DNA of 64,000 nt, taken from Brachyhypopomus gauderio (taxonomy: Eukaryota > Chordata > Actinopteri > Gymnotiformes > Hypopomidae). Below the pieces are notes generated by a model. It saw only the letters and a list, made by a program, of their open reading frames with translations. It was not told the DNA's origin and did not search any database. Both the position numbers and the translations under genes were made by a program. The DNA lies in NCBI RefSeq assembly GCF_052324685.1, contig NW_027506909.1, positions 852,217 to 916,216 on the forward strand, read 5' to 3'. This document shows positions 55,380-64,000 of the stretch, in pieces; within the stretch, counting starts at the first letter, position 1, and each line of letters starts with the position of its first letter.

Positions 55380-56090
55380 TCAATCAATCAAATTTTATTT
55401 ATATAGCGCTTTTTACAACAGTTGTTGTCACAAAGCAGCTTTACAAGTGCCGAGTCCTAGCCCCCAGTGAGCAAGCCAAAGGCGACAGTGGCAAGGAAAA
55501 ACTCCCTAGTTTTTTTGCATGAGGAAGAAACCTTGAGAGGAACCAAGACTCAGGGGGGGAACCCATCCTCCTCTGGCCGACACCGGTCACCATGACAACA
55601 ACAACAATATAGACAGAATGTAGACAGAATGTAAAAGATGCAATAATGTCCATTTAGACCGAAAAAGATGTAATAATGTCCATCATGGTGTAGGCATCCG
55701 GTTAGGCAGGAGGTGGCCGGCCAGGATGGATCGCTTGTCTCTCCTCATCTCATTATTCCTCAAGCAGGCGGGCAGCCATGTGGAGAAATGAAACAGGGAA
55801 AATTAGCTCTGTATGAGGACATATACGGGACAGGTAAAATTATAAACATTTCTGGAGTGTGGCAGCAACTCCGGCACTAAGTTAAATTATTACAGCCTAG
55901 CTAAAAAAAGGCAGAACCAGAAGGTAACATAGGCTTGGGGGCATTCTGAGACAATGGCATCCGTCCACTGCACTGTCAACAAACTTGAGTGACCACGAGC
56001 AGTGACAGGATGACAGCACCAGCACCCCAGTCTACCATAAAACCCTTCGTCTATGAACCCCTGGATCTGTACCTTTATCTAAGGGGGATA

Positions 56091-59057
56091 TTAATTATCA
56101 AACGCTAGACTAAATAAGTGGGTTTTCAACCTAGATTTAAAGATTGTGACTGTGTCAGAGTCCCGGACACATTTAGGAAGATTATTCCAAAGCTGGGGGG
56201 CCTTATAAGAAAAGGCTCTTCCCCCTGCTGTTACCTTGTTAATTTGTGGAACTAATAACAGACCAGCACCCTGTGATCTTAGTTGACGTGGGGGTTCATA
56301 GTAGGAAATAAGTTCCTGGAGGTATTCAGGAGCAAGCCCGTGTAGTGCTTTGTATGCTAATAATAGAATTTTAAAATCAATACGAAATTTAACTGGGAGC
56401 CAATGCAGGGCTGATAGGACTGGTCTAATATGCTGAAATTTTCTAGTTCTGGTCAGAACTCTAGCTGCGGCATTTTGAACTACTTGAAGTTTATTTAGAT
56501 TCTTATTTGAACATCCTGACAGTAGTGAATTGCAGTAGTCTAGTCTAGAGCTAACAAAGGCGTGCACCAATTTTTCTGCATCATCCTGTGATAATGCATT
56601 TCTTAATTTGGCAATGTTGCGGAGATGTAGAAAAGCTATCCTAGTAGTATTATCTATATATTTATCAAATGATAGGTCGGAGTCGAGTATGACGCCTAGG
56701 TTTTTGGCTACTGTGCCAGGTGTAATGGGACAGTCTGCAAGATTAAGCATTAAATTAGGAATTTTCTGTCTTGCGGCCTTAGGGCCCACAAGGAGAACTT
56801 CTGTTTTGTCCTCATTTAATTGTAGGAAGTTTAGAGACATCCAGCATTTAATATCTCTTACACAGGCCTCAATTTTTCCTAAACTGAGTTTGTCATCGGG
56901 TTTGGCTGATATGTAAAGTTGAGTGTCATCCGCATAGCAGTGAAAATTGACACCATGTTTGTTTATAACTGTGCCCAATGGTAGCATATATAATGTAAAT
57001 AATAGTGGTCCTAAGATGGAGCCTTGCGGGACCCCATTTTTAACCATTGTACGTTTGGATGAAATATTATTGAGCTCTACAAACTGATAGCGATTTGTTA
57101 AGTAAGACTGAAACCATGAAAGGGCTGTGCCTGAGACTCCAACCCAGCGTTCTAACCTTTCTAGCAAGATCCTATGATCAATTGTGTCGAAAGCTGCACT
57201 AAGATCAAGAAGCACTAACAGTGATACATAGCCTTGATCTGATGCAAGGAGGAGATCATTTGTTACTTTAACTAATGCTGTTTCAGTACTGTGATGGGGC
57301 CTAAAACCAGATTGGAACTTTTCAAATGTGTTATTCCTATACAGATATAGGCATAATTGCTGGGCAACAGCTTTTTCTATGATCTTAGATATAAATGATG
57401 TGTTTGAAATGGGTCTATAATTAGACAGCACAGTCGGATCAAGATTTGGTTTCTTGATCAGAGGTTTGATAATTGCTAATTTACATGATTTGGGCATGTG
57501 ACCTATTGTAATGGATGAGTTAACTATAGTTAGAAGAGGTTCAGTTACAGCTGGTAATACCTCTTTTAATAACTTTGAGGGAACTGAGTCTAATGTGCAG
57601 GTAGTACAATTTAAGGAAGAAATTATTTTCTCTAATTCTGATTTTGGGAGTGGATGAAAAGCATCAAGTTTTTCTCCTGGTATGTAATTTAAATCAATAT
57701 CAACCAAACCAGATGACATACCAGTTGTATTGCTAATAAAGGGTTTTATATTTTGTCTAATATTCTCTATTTTATTATCAAAGAAATCTATAAATACATT
57801 ACTAGTGAGGTTTACTGGAATCTGAGGTTCTGTGCCTGCTTGATTTTTTGTAAGTTTAGAAATAGTATTAAAAAGAAATCTAGGATTGTTTTTATTTTTC
57901 TCTATCAGTGAGGCTAAGTATGCTGAGCGTGCTTTAGTGAGTGCCCGTTTGTAGTCAATAATGCTATCCTTCCAGGCACAGTGGAATACTTCCAATTTAG
58001 TAGATCGCCATTTCCGCTCTAATTTACGTGCTATTTGTTTTAAGTTTCTAGTTTGGTCGGTGTACCATGGGGCGAGCTTTTTGGATCTAGCTTTTTTATA
58101 TTTTAGTGGAGCTACTATATCTAGAGCTGATCTGCAGGTATTCTCTAAGTAGTCGGTTAGACTATCTAACTCTCCTGGATCGGATGGCGAGTGGGCTAAA
58201 GCAGTTAAGTCAGGGAGGGTTTCAATAAACTGTATTGCTGTTGTTGAATTTATTGAGCGCTTTATACACTGCCGAGGAGACGGGCGGGTATTTATGTTAA
58301 GGTGAAAATCGAATTTTACTAAATAATGATCGGAGATCGCTACGGTTTGCGGGAGTATGTTTATATTATCTACGTCGATACCCAGTGTTAATATTAGATC
58401 TAGGGTATGATTTCGATAATGTGTAGGTCCTACTACGTTTTGTTTAATGCCGACAGAGTTCAATATAGAAGTAAAAGCCCTTGTCAGTGGATCCTCCGCA
58501 TTATCAAAGTGTATGTTAAAGTCTCCTACCATTATTATTTTGTCACTACATACTGCTAAATTTGCTGCAAAATCGGTGAAATCGTTTAAGAAATCTGAGT
58601 AAGGCCCTGGTGGTCTGTATACATTAGTTAGGGAGAATGTACTTTTATTTTCAGATGGACTAATTACATTAATAGACTGCATCTCAAATGAGTTTGAGAT
58701 ATCTAAGTATTTCTGATGAATTTCTAAACAATCACGATAGATTATACATATTCCACCTCCTCTGCCTGACAGTCTAGGTCTATGTATATAACTATATCCC
58801 ACAGGAGTGGCTTCGTTTAGAGTTAAATAATCACCAGATTGAACCCACGTTTCAGTTAGACAAAGAATATCAATTTTCTGGTCTGTTATAAGTTCATTTA
58901 CAAAAACTGCTTTTGAGTTGAGCGATCGAATATTGATTAATCCAATTTTCAGATCGGTCATATAGGTTGTAATAATTTGATGTGAAGTCTGAATATTAGT
59001 TAAAAACTTCGGGCGGACTATTTTCTTATGATTTAGTTTAACCCGGGGCACAGACAC
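56091..59057 (-). CDS. LINE ORF2: APE endonuclease and reverse transcriptase
   Basis: A 988-aa open frame. The N-terminal part is an apurinic-type endonuclease that nicks target [46 protein letters not shown] and [10 protein letters not shown]. The reverse transcriptase follows: [63 protein letters not shown] and the catalytic YADDTQLY. The C-terminal region has [18 protein letters not shown]. Layout and wording fit L2-clade elements of fish (Jockey superfamily). The first Met was used; upstream context does not decide the start. All catalytic motifs are present, so the protein may be functional. Confidence 0.9.
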   Translation of the reverse strand: MSVPRVKLNHKKIVRPKFLTNIQTSHQIITTYMTDLKIGLINIRSLNSKAVFVNELITDQKIDILCLTETWVQSGDYLTLNEATPVGYSYIHRPRLSGRGGGICIIYRDCLEIHQKYLDISNSFEMQSINVISPSENKSTFSLTNVYRPPGPYSDFLNDFTDFAANLAVCSDKIIMVGDFNIHFDNAEDPLTRAFTSILNSVGIKQNVVGPTHYRNHTLDLILTLGIDVDNINILPQTVAISDHYLVKFDFHLNINTRPSPRQCIKRSINSTTAIQFIETLPDLTALAHSPSDPGELDSLTDYLENTCRSALDIVAPLKYKKARSKKLAPWYTDQTRNLKQIARKLERKWRSTKLEVFHCAWKDSIIDYKRALTKARSAYLASLIEKNKNNPRFLFNTISKLTKNQAGTEPQIPVNLTSNVFIDFFDNKIENIRQNIKPFISNTTGMSSGLVDIDLNYIPGEKLDAFHPLPKSELEKIISSLNCTTCTLDSVPSKLLKEVLPAVTEPLLTIVNSSITIGHMPKSCKLAIIKPLIKKPNLDPTVLSNYRPISNTSFISKIIEKAVAQQLCLYLYRNNTFEKFQSGFRPHHSTETALVKVTNDLLLASDQGYVSLLVLLDLSAAFDTIDHRILLERLERWVGVSGTALSWFQSYLTNRYQFVELNNISSKRTMVKNGVPQGSILGPLLFTLYMLPLGTVINKHGVNFHCYADDTQLYISAKPDDKLSLGKIEACVRDIKCWMSLNFLQLNEDKTEVLLVGPKAARQKIPNLMLNLADCPITPGTVAKNLGVILDSDLSFDKYIDNTTRIAFLHLRNIAKLRNALSQDDAEKLVHAFVSSRLDYCNSLLSGCSNKNLNKLQVVQNAAARVLTRTRKFQHIRPVLSALHWLPVKFRIDFKILLLAYKALHGLAPEYLQELISYYEPPRQLRSQGAGLLLVPQINKVTAGGRAFSYKAPQLWNNLPKCVRDSDTVTIFKSRLKTHLFSLAFDN

Positions 59058-59150
59058 AGTCTCAATCCTAAGGGAACTTGGTGACGCCTCTAAGCAGCTC
59101 GCAGACAGGTTTAGCCCGTTAGTCTGCGGCCTGGTCGCGACCCTGGACAG

Positions 59151-60065
59151 TCAGCAGCTCCTAGTGCTACTCTGCCGACTAGCTAACAGGCTATGGGCTA
59201 TGCTGCAAGATAACAGGGCAGCGCCATCCCGGGTGGGGTGGACACCGTCCCTGCCTAAAAGACCAGGCTTGCCCTCGAACTCTTCCCAATTATTAATAAA
59301 GCCCACTTGATTTTCTGAACACCACTTGGACATCCAGCGGTTTAGCGACGTGAGCCTGCTGTACTGCTCATCACCGCGCCGCATTGGGATGGGGCCAGAG
59401 CAGATTACGGCATCGGACATCGTCTGGGCTAATTTAACCACCTCTTTAACATTAGCCTTAGTCACCTCTGACTGCCGCAGACGTATATCGTTGGCCCCTA
59501 CATGAATCACTATCCTAGAAAACCTCCTATGAGCTAACAGTCTAAGGTTGCCACTAATGTCCGGCGCTCTGGCTCCCGGTAAACAGCTGACTGTAACCGC
59601 TGGTGCCCCTACAGCTACAGCTACTTTCACGTGTCGGACTATAGAGTCTCCTATGACCAGAGTCTCCTCAGTGGGTGTAACACTGAGCGGGGCAAACCTG
59701 TTTGACACGTGAACCGGGGAGTGGTGCTCTGGTGGGCTAGCGCTGGCGTTAGCGGTAGCTGCAGCCCTCGCTCTCCGACTACGCCGCCGAGACGTCACCC
59801 ATTCGCCCCGCTGTGAGGGCTCTATCGCCGGAGTCGCGGAGGCGCTAGTTCTCCCTGGCGCGTCCACACCTACTACTGACCCTGTCCCTGTCTCTCTATC
59901 CCTCAATAATGAGTGGACGCGGCGCTCTAAACTTTCCACTTTCGCCACAAGAGAAGTAACTAACTGGCACCTCTCACAAATACTATCACTATTACTGTCG
60001 GTGGCGAAAGGGTCTAGACTAAACATGCCACACTCCGAACACGGGAACAAACCAACACCAGCCAT
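59151..60065 (-). CDS. LINE ORF1 with esterase-like (SGNH) domain
   Basis: A 304-aa open frame, 93 bp upstream of ORF2. The N-terminus has paired cysteines (CSECGMF, CERCQ) like a small zinc-binding module, then a heptad-like stretch (LVTSLVAKVESLERRVHSLL) suggesting a coiled coil, a basic SRRRSRRARAAA segment, and an SGNH-hydrolase-like C-terminal half with block I VIGDSIVRH, a GANDI motif and DGVHPTRDG. Esterase-type ORF1 proteins are known in CR1/L2 elements. The protein is expected to bind the element RNA. Confidence 0.85.
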   Translation of the reverse strand: MAGVGLFPCSECGMFSLDPFATDSNSDSICERCQLVTSLVAKVESLERRVHSLLRDRETGTGSVVGVDAPGRTSASATPAIEPSQRGEWVTSRRRSRRARAAATANASASPPEHHSPVHVSNRFAPLSVTPTEETLVIGDSIVRHVKVAVAVGAPAVTVSCLPGARAPDISGNLRLLAHRRFSRIVIHVGANDIRLRQSEVTKANVKEVVKLAQTMSDAVICSGPIPMRRGDEQYSRLTSLNRWMSKWCSENQVGFINNWEEFEGKPGLLGRDGVHPTRDGAALLSCSIAHSLLASRQSSTRSC

Positions 60066-60289
60066 GAATAAATCAAAACACTTACCGTGTCTAGCCGATA
60101 TATAAACTTACGCTAGCTGATTTGTGAAGGCAGAAAATTGGTCAGCGGCCGGAATAAAACCTGTAAAATGTATCTAGGAATGCAAAAGGTAAAGATTAGC
60201 ACGTAAATAGATTATTATACTTTAGAAAACAATTTCAAAATTCGCTCCGCAACAGCGTCGGTCAGCAGGAAGCAGCGTCGGCAGGAAGC

Positions 60290-62062
60290 AGGATCTTGCT
60301 AGAAAGGTTAGAACGCTGGGTTGGAGTCTCTGGCACAGCCCTTTCATGGTTTCATTCTTACTTAACAAATCGCTATCAGTTTGTAGAGCTCAATAATATT
60401 CCATCCAAACGTACAAAAGTTAAATATGGGATCCCGCAAGGCTCCATTCTAGGACCACTATTATTTACATTATATATGCTACCATTGGGCACAGTTATAA
60501 ACAAACATGGTGTCAATTTTCACTGCTATGCAGATGACACTCAACTTTACATATCAGCCAAACCTGATGACAAACTCAGTTTAAGAAAAATTGAGGCCTG
60601 TGTAAAAGATATTAAATGCTGGATGTCTCTAAACTTCCTCCAACTTAATGAGGACAAAACAGAAGTTCTCCTTCTGGGCCCTAAGGCCTCAAAACAGAAA
60701 ATTCCAGATCTAATGCTTAATCTCGCAGGCTACCCCATTACACCTGGCACAGTAGCCAAAAACCTAGGCGTCATACTCGACTCTGACCTATCATTTGATA
60801 AATACATAGATAATACTACTAGGATAGCTTTTCTACATCTCCGTAACATTGCTAAATTAAGAAATGCATTATCACAGGATGATGCGGAAAAATTGGTGCA
60901 CGCCTTTGTTAGCTCTAGATTAGACTACTGCAATGCACTACTGTCAGGATGTTCAAATAGGAATCTAAATAAACTTCAAATAGTTCAAAATGCCGCAGCC
61001 AGGGTTCTGACCAGAACTAGAAAATTTCAGCATATCAGTCCAGTCCTATCAGCCCTGCATTGGCTCCCAGTTAAATTCCGTATTGACTTTAAAATTCTTT
61101 TATTAACTTATAAAGCATTGCACGGGCTTGCTCCTGAGTACCTTCAGGAACTTATTTCCTATTACGAACCCCCACGCCCACTAAGATCACAGGGTGCTGG
61201 TCTTTTATTAGTTCCAAAAATTAATAAGGTAACAGCAGGGGGAAGAGCCTTTTCTTGTAAGGCCCCCCAGCTTTGGAATAATCTTCCTAAATGCATCCGG
61301 GACTCCGACACAGTCACAATCTTTAAGTCTAGGTTGAAAACCCACTTATTTAGTTTAGCGTTTGATAATTAATATCCCCCCTTAGATAAAAGTACAGATC
61401 CAGGGGTTCATAGACGAAGGGTTTTATGGTAGACTGGGGCGCTGGTGCTGTCGTCCTGTCACTGCTCGTGGTCACTCAAGTTTGTTGACAGTGCAGTGGA
61501 CGGATGCCATTGTCTCAGAATGCCCCCAAGCCTATGTTACCTTCTGGTTCTGCCTTTTTAGCTAGGCTGTAATAATTTAACTAAATGCCGGAGTTGCTGC
61601 CACACTCCAGAAATGTTTATAATTTTACCTGTCCTGTATATGTCCTCATACAGAGCTAATTTTCCCTGTTTCATTTCTCCACATGGCTGCCCGCCTGCTT
61701 GAGGAATAATGAGATGAGGAGACCAGCGATCCATCCTGAGCCAGCCACCTCCTGCCTAACCGGATGCATACATCATGATGGACATTATTACATATTTTTC
61801 CTTTTCTTTCTCTTCTTTCTGTCTAAATTGTTGTTGTTGTCATGGTGACCGGTGTCGGCCAGAGGAGGATGGGTTCCCCCCCCTGAGTCTTGGTTCCTCT
61901 CAAGGTTTCTTCCTCATGCAAAAAACTAGGGAGTTTTTCCTTGCCACTGTCGCCTTTGGCTTGCTCACTGGGGGCTAGGACTCGGCACTTGTAAAGCTGC
62001 TTTGTGACAACAACTGTTGTAAAAAGCGCTATATAAATAAAATTTGATTGATTGATTGATTG
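60290..62062 (+). mobile_element. L2-clade LINE, right part of the interrupted copy
   Basis: Continues ORF2 after the insertion: [42 protein letters not shown] and on to HLFSLAFDN (stop at about 61372). A 0.7-kb 3' UTR follows with the conserved tail and (TTGA)n at 62045-62062. Translation differs from the inserted copy at scattered residues only, so both belong to the same subfamily. Confidence 0.88.
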
Positions 62063-64000
62063 ACATGTAGAGACAAGAGGAACATGTAGAGACACGAGGA
62101 ACATGTAGAGACAAGAGGAACATGTAGAGACACGAGGAACATGTAGAGACATGAGGAACATGTAGAGATAAGAGGAACATGTAGAGACACGGGGAACATG
62201 TAGAGATAAGAGGAACATGTAGAGACAAGAGGAACATGTAGAGACACGAGGAACATGTAGAGACATGAGGAACATGTAGAGACACGAGGAACATGTAGAG
62301 ATAAGAGGAACATGTAGAGACAAGAGGAACATGTAGAGACACGAGGAACATGTAGAGATAAGAGGAACATGTAGAGACACGAGGAACATGTAGAGACAAG
62401 AGGAACATGTAGAGACAAGAGGAACATGTAGAGACACGAGGAACATGTAGAGACAAGAGGAACATGTAGAGACATGTAGAGACATGAGGAACATGTAGAG
62501 ACACGAGGAACATGTAGAGACAAGAGGAACATGTAGAGACACGAGGAACATGTAGAGACATGAGGAACATGTAGAGACACGAGGAACATGTAGAGACACG
62601 AGAAACATGTAGAGATAAGAGGAACATGTAGAGACACGAGGAACATGTAGAGACATGAGGAACATGTAGAGACACGAGGAACATGTAGAGACACGAGAAA
62701 CATGTAGAGATAAGAGGAACATGTAGAGACACGAGGAACATGTAGAGACACGAGGAACATGTAGAGACAAGAGGAACATGTAGAGACACGAGGAACATGT
62801 AAAGATAAGAGGAACATGTAGAGACATGAGGAACATGTAGAGACAAGAGGAACATGTAGAGACACGAGGAACATGTAGAGACATGAGGAACATGTAGAGA
62901 CACGAGGAATATGTAGAGATAAGAGGAACATGTAGAGACAAGAGGAACATGTAGAGACACAAGGAACATGTAGAGATAAGAGGAACATGTAGAGACATGA
63001 GGAACATGTAGAGATAAGAGGAACATGTAGAGACAAGAGGAACATGTAGAGACACGAGGAACATGTAGAGACATGAGGAACATGTAGAGACACGAGGAAC
63101 ATGTAGAGACACGAGGAACATGTAGAGATAAGAGGAACATGTAGAGACAAGAGGAACATGTAGAGACACGAGGAACATGTAGAGATAAGAGGAACATGTA
63201 GAGACACGAGGAACATGTAGAGACAAGAGGAACATGTAGAGACACGAGGAACATGTAGAGACACGAGGAACATGTAGAGACATGTAGAGACATGAGGAAC
63301 ATGTAGAGACACGAGGAACATGTAGAGACACGAGGAACATGTAGAGACACGAGGAACATGTAGAGATAAGAGGAACATGTAGAGACAAGAGGAACATGTA
63401 GAGATAAGAGGAACATGTAGAGACACGAGGAACATGTAGAGACAAGAGGAACATGTAGAGACACGAGGAACATGTAGAGACATGTAGAGACATGAGGAAC
63501 ATGTAGAGACACGAGGAACATGTAGAGACACGAGGAACATGTAGAGACACGAGGAACATGTAGAGATAAGAGGAACATGTAGAGACATGAGGAACATGTA
63601 GAGATAAGAGGAACATGTAGAGATAAGAGGAACATGTAGAGACACGAGGAACATGTAGAGACAAGAGGAACATGTAGAGACACAAGGAACATGTAGAGAC
63701 ATGAGGAACATGTAGAGATAAGAGGAACATGTAGAGACACGGGGAACATGTAGAGATAAGAGGAACATGTAGAGACACGAGGACCATGTAGAGACAAGAG
63801 GAACATGTAGAGACAAGAGGAACATGTAGAGACACGAGGAACATGTAGAGACAAGAGGAACATGTAGAGACACGAGGAACATGTAGAGACAAGAGGAACA
63901 TGTAGAGACACGAGGAACATGTAGAGACATGAGGAACATGTAGAGATAAGAGGAACATGTAGAGACACGGGGAACATGTAGAGATAAGAGGAACATGTAG
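62063..64000. repeat. 19-bp minisatellite, array 2 (about 102 units, runs off the window)
   Basis: Same 19-bp unit and variants as array 1, starting directly after the L2 tail. The contracted junction gagacatgtagagacatgag, also present once in array 1, occurs here three times (near 62468, 63277, 63487), the last two about 210 bp apart. Open minus frames of 650-710 codons are artefacts. Confidence 0.97.

Larger units (their letters stand above)
55380..60289 (-). mobile_element. Full-length L2-clade LINE inserted in another L2 copy
   Basis: A 4.9-kb minus-strand element with a 5' leader, ORF1 (60065-59151), ORF2 (59057-56091), a 3' UTR and an (ATTG)n tail at 55380-55398. The target-site duplication is the 6 bp AGGATC (55374-55379 and 60290-60295). 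Both ORFs are uninterrupted and the two flanking halves rejoin in frame, so the insertion is recent. The 5' end holds a short direct repeat (aggaagcagcgtcgg-like) next to the junction. Confidence 0.9.

Overview
The window is vertebrate nuclear DNA, almost certainly from a teleost fish. It shows intron-rich genes with GT-AG junctions, many long dinucleotide microsatellites, fish-type non-LTR retrotransposons (L2 and RTE clades), a hAT element, and genes whose order matches conserved vertebrate synteny. Gene identities come from reading the conceptual proteins and comparing them with remembered family sequences. No database search was run.

Layout. (1) 0.6-5.9 kb, minus strand: the 5' coding exons of a RhoGEF gene, arhgef10l. 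A candidate promoter lies near 9.05 kb and the catalytic exons lie left of the window. (2) 10.9-12.0 kb: a GTAAGT-rich minisatellite with six copies of an E-box segment, abutting the rcc2 promoter. (3) 12.8-17.2 kb, plus: rcc2, complete in 12 coding exons. (4) 18.7-19.8 kb, minus: rpl22, complete, 128 aa. (5) 20.9-26.0 kb, plus: rnf207, complete in 17 coding exons, 638 aa. (6) 27.9-29.7 kb, minus: icmt, complete in 5 exons, 292 aa. (7) 31.4-33.8 kb: a decayed RTE-like LINE with two younger insertions. (8) 36.8-37.3 kb, minus: an unrecognised two-exon gene for an 86-residue protein with a TATA promoter. (9) 38-54.7 kb: a tandem cluster of four Hes5/Her4-like bHLH-WRPW genes, one plus (A) and three minus (B, C, D), with Notch/CSL-type sites and a 198-bp block repeated upstream of B-D. 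A hAT element, an L2 3' end and a 19-bp minisatellite lie between them. (10) 54.7-64 kb: a 5'-truncated plus-strand L2 LINE split by a full-length minus-strand L2 LINE with both ORFs open, followed by a second 19-bp minisatellite array that runs off the window.

The gene order rpl22-rnf207-icmt-hes matches human 1p36.31, and arhgef10l-rcc2 matches human 1p36.13, so two blocks that are separate in human are adjacent here. The genes do not form one pathway. The coherent functional unit is the her cluster, expected to encode Notch-induced repressors.

The most unusual observation is in that cluster. Copies B-D are near-identical to copy A in promoter, exon 1 and the HLH-Orange-WRPW part, but have an unrelated intron and a different basic (DNA-binding) segment. 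The basic arginines are replaced, and a 1-nt deletion makes the ordinary splice acceptor frameshifting. An AG five bases further in would restore the frame. B-D are therefore either three young, homogenised pseudogenes or a set of Id-like HLH-WRPW proteins without a working basic region.
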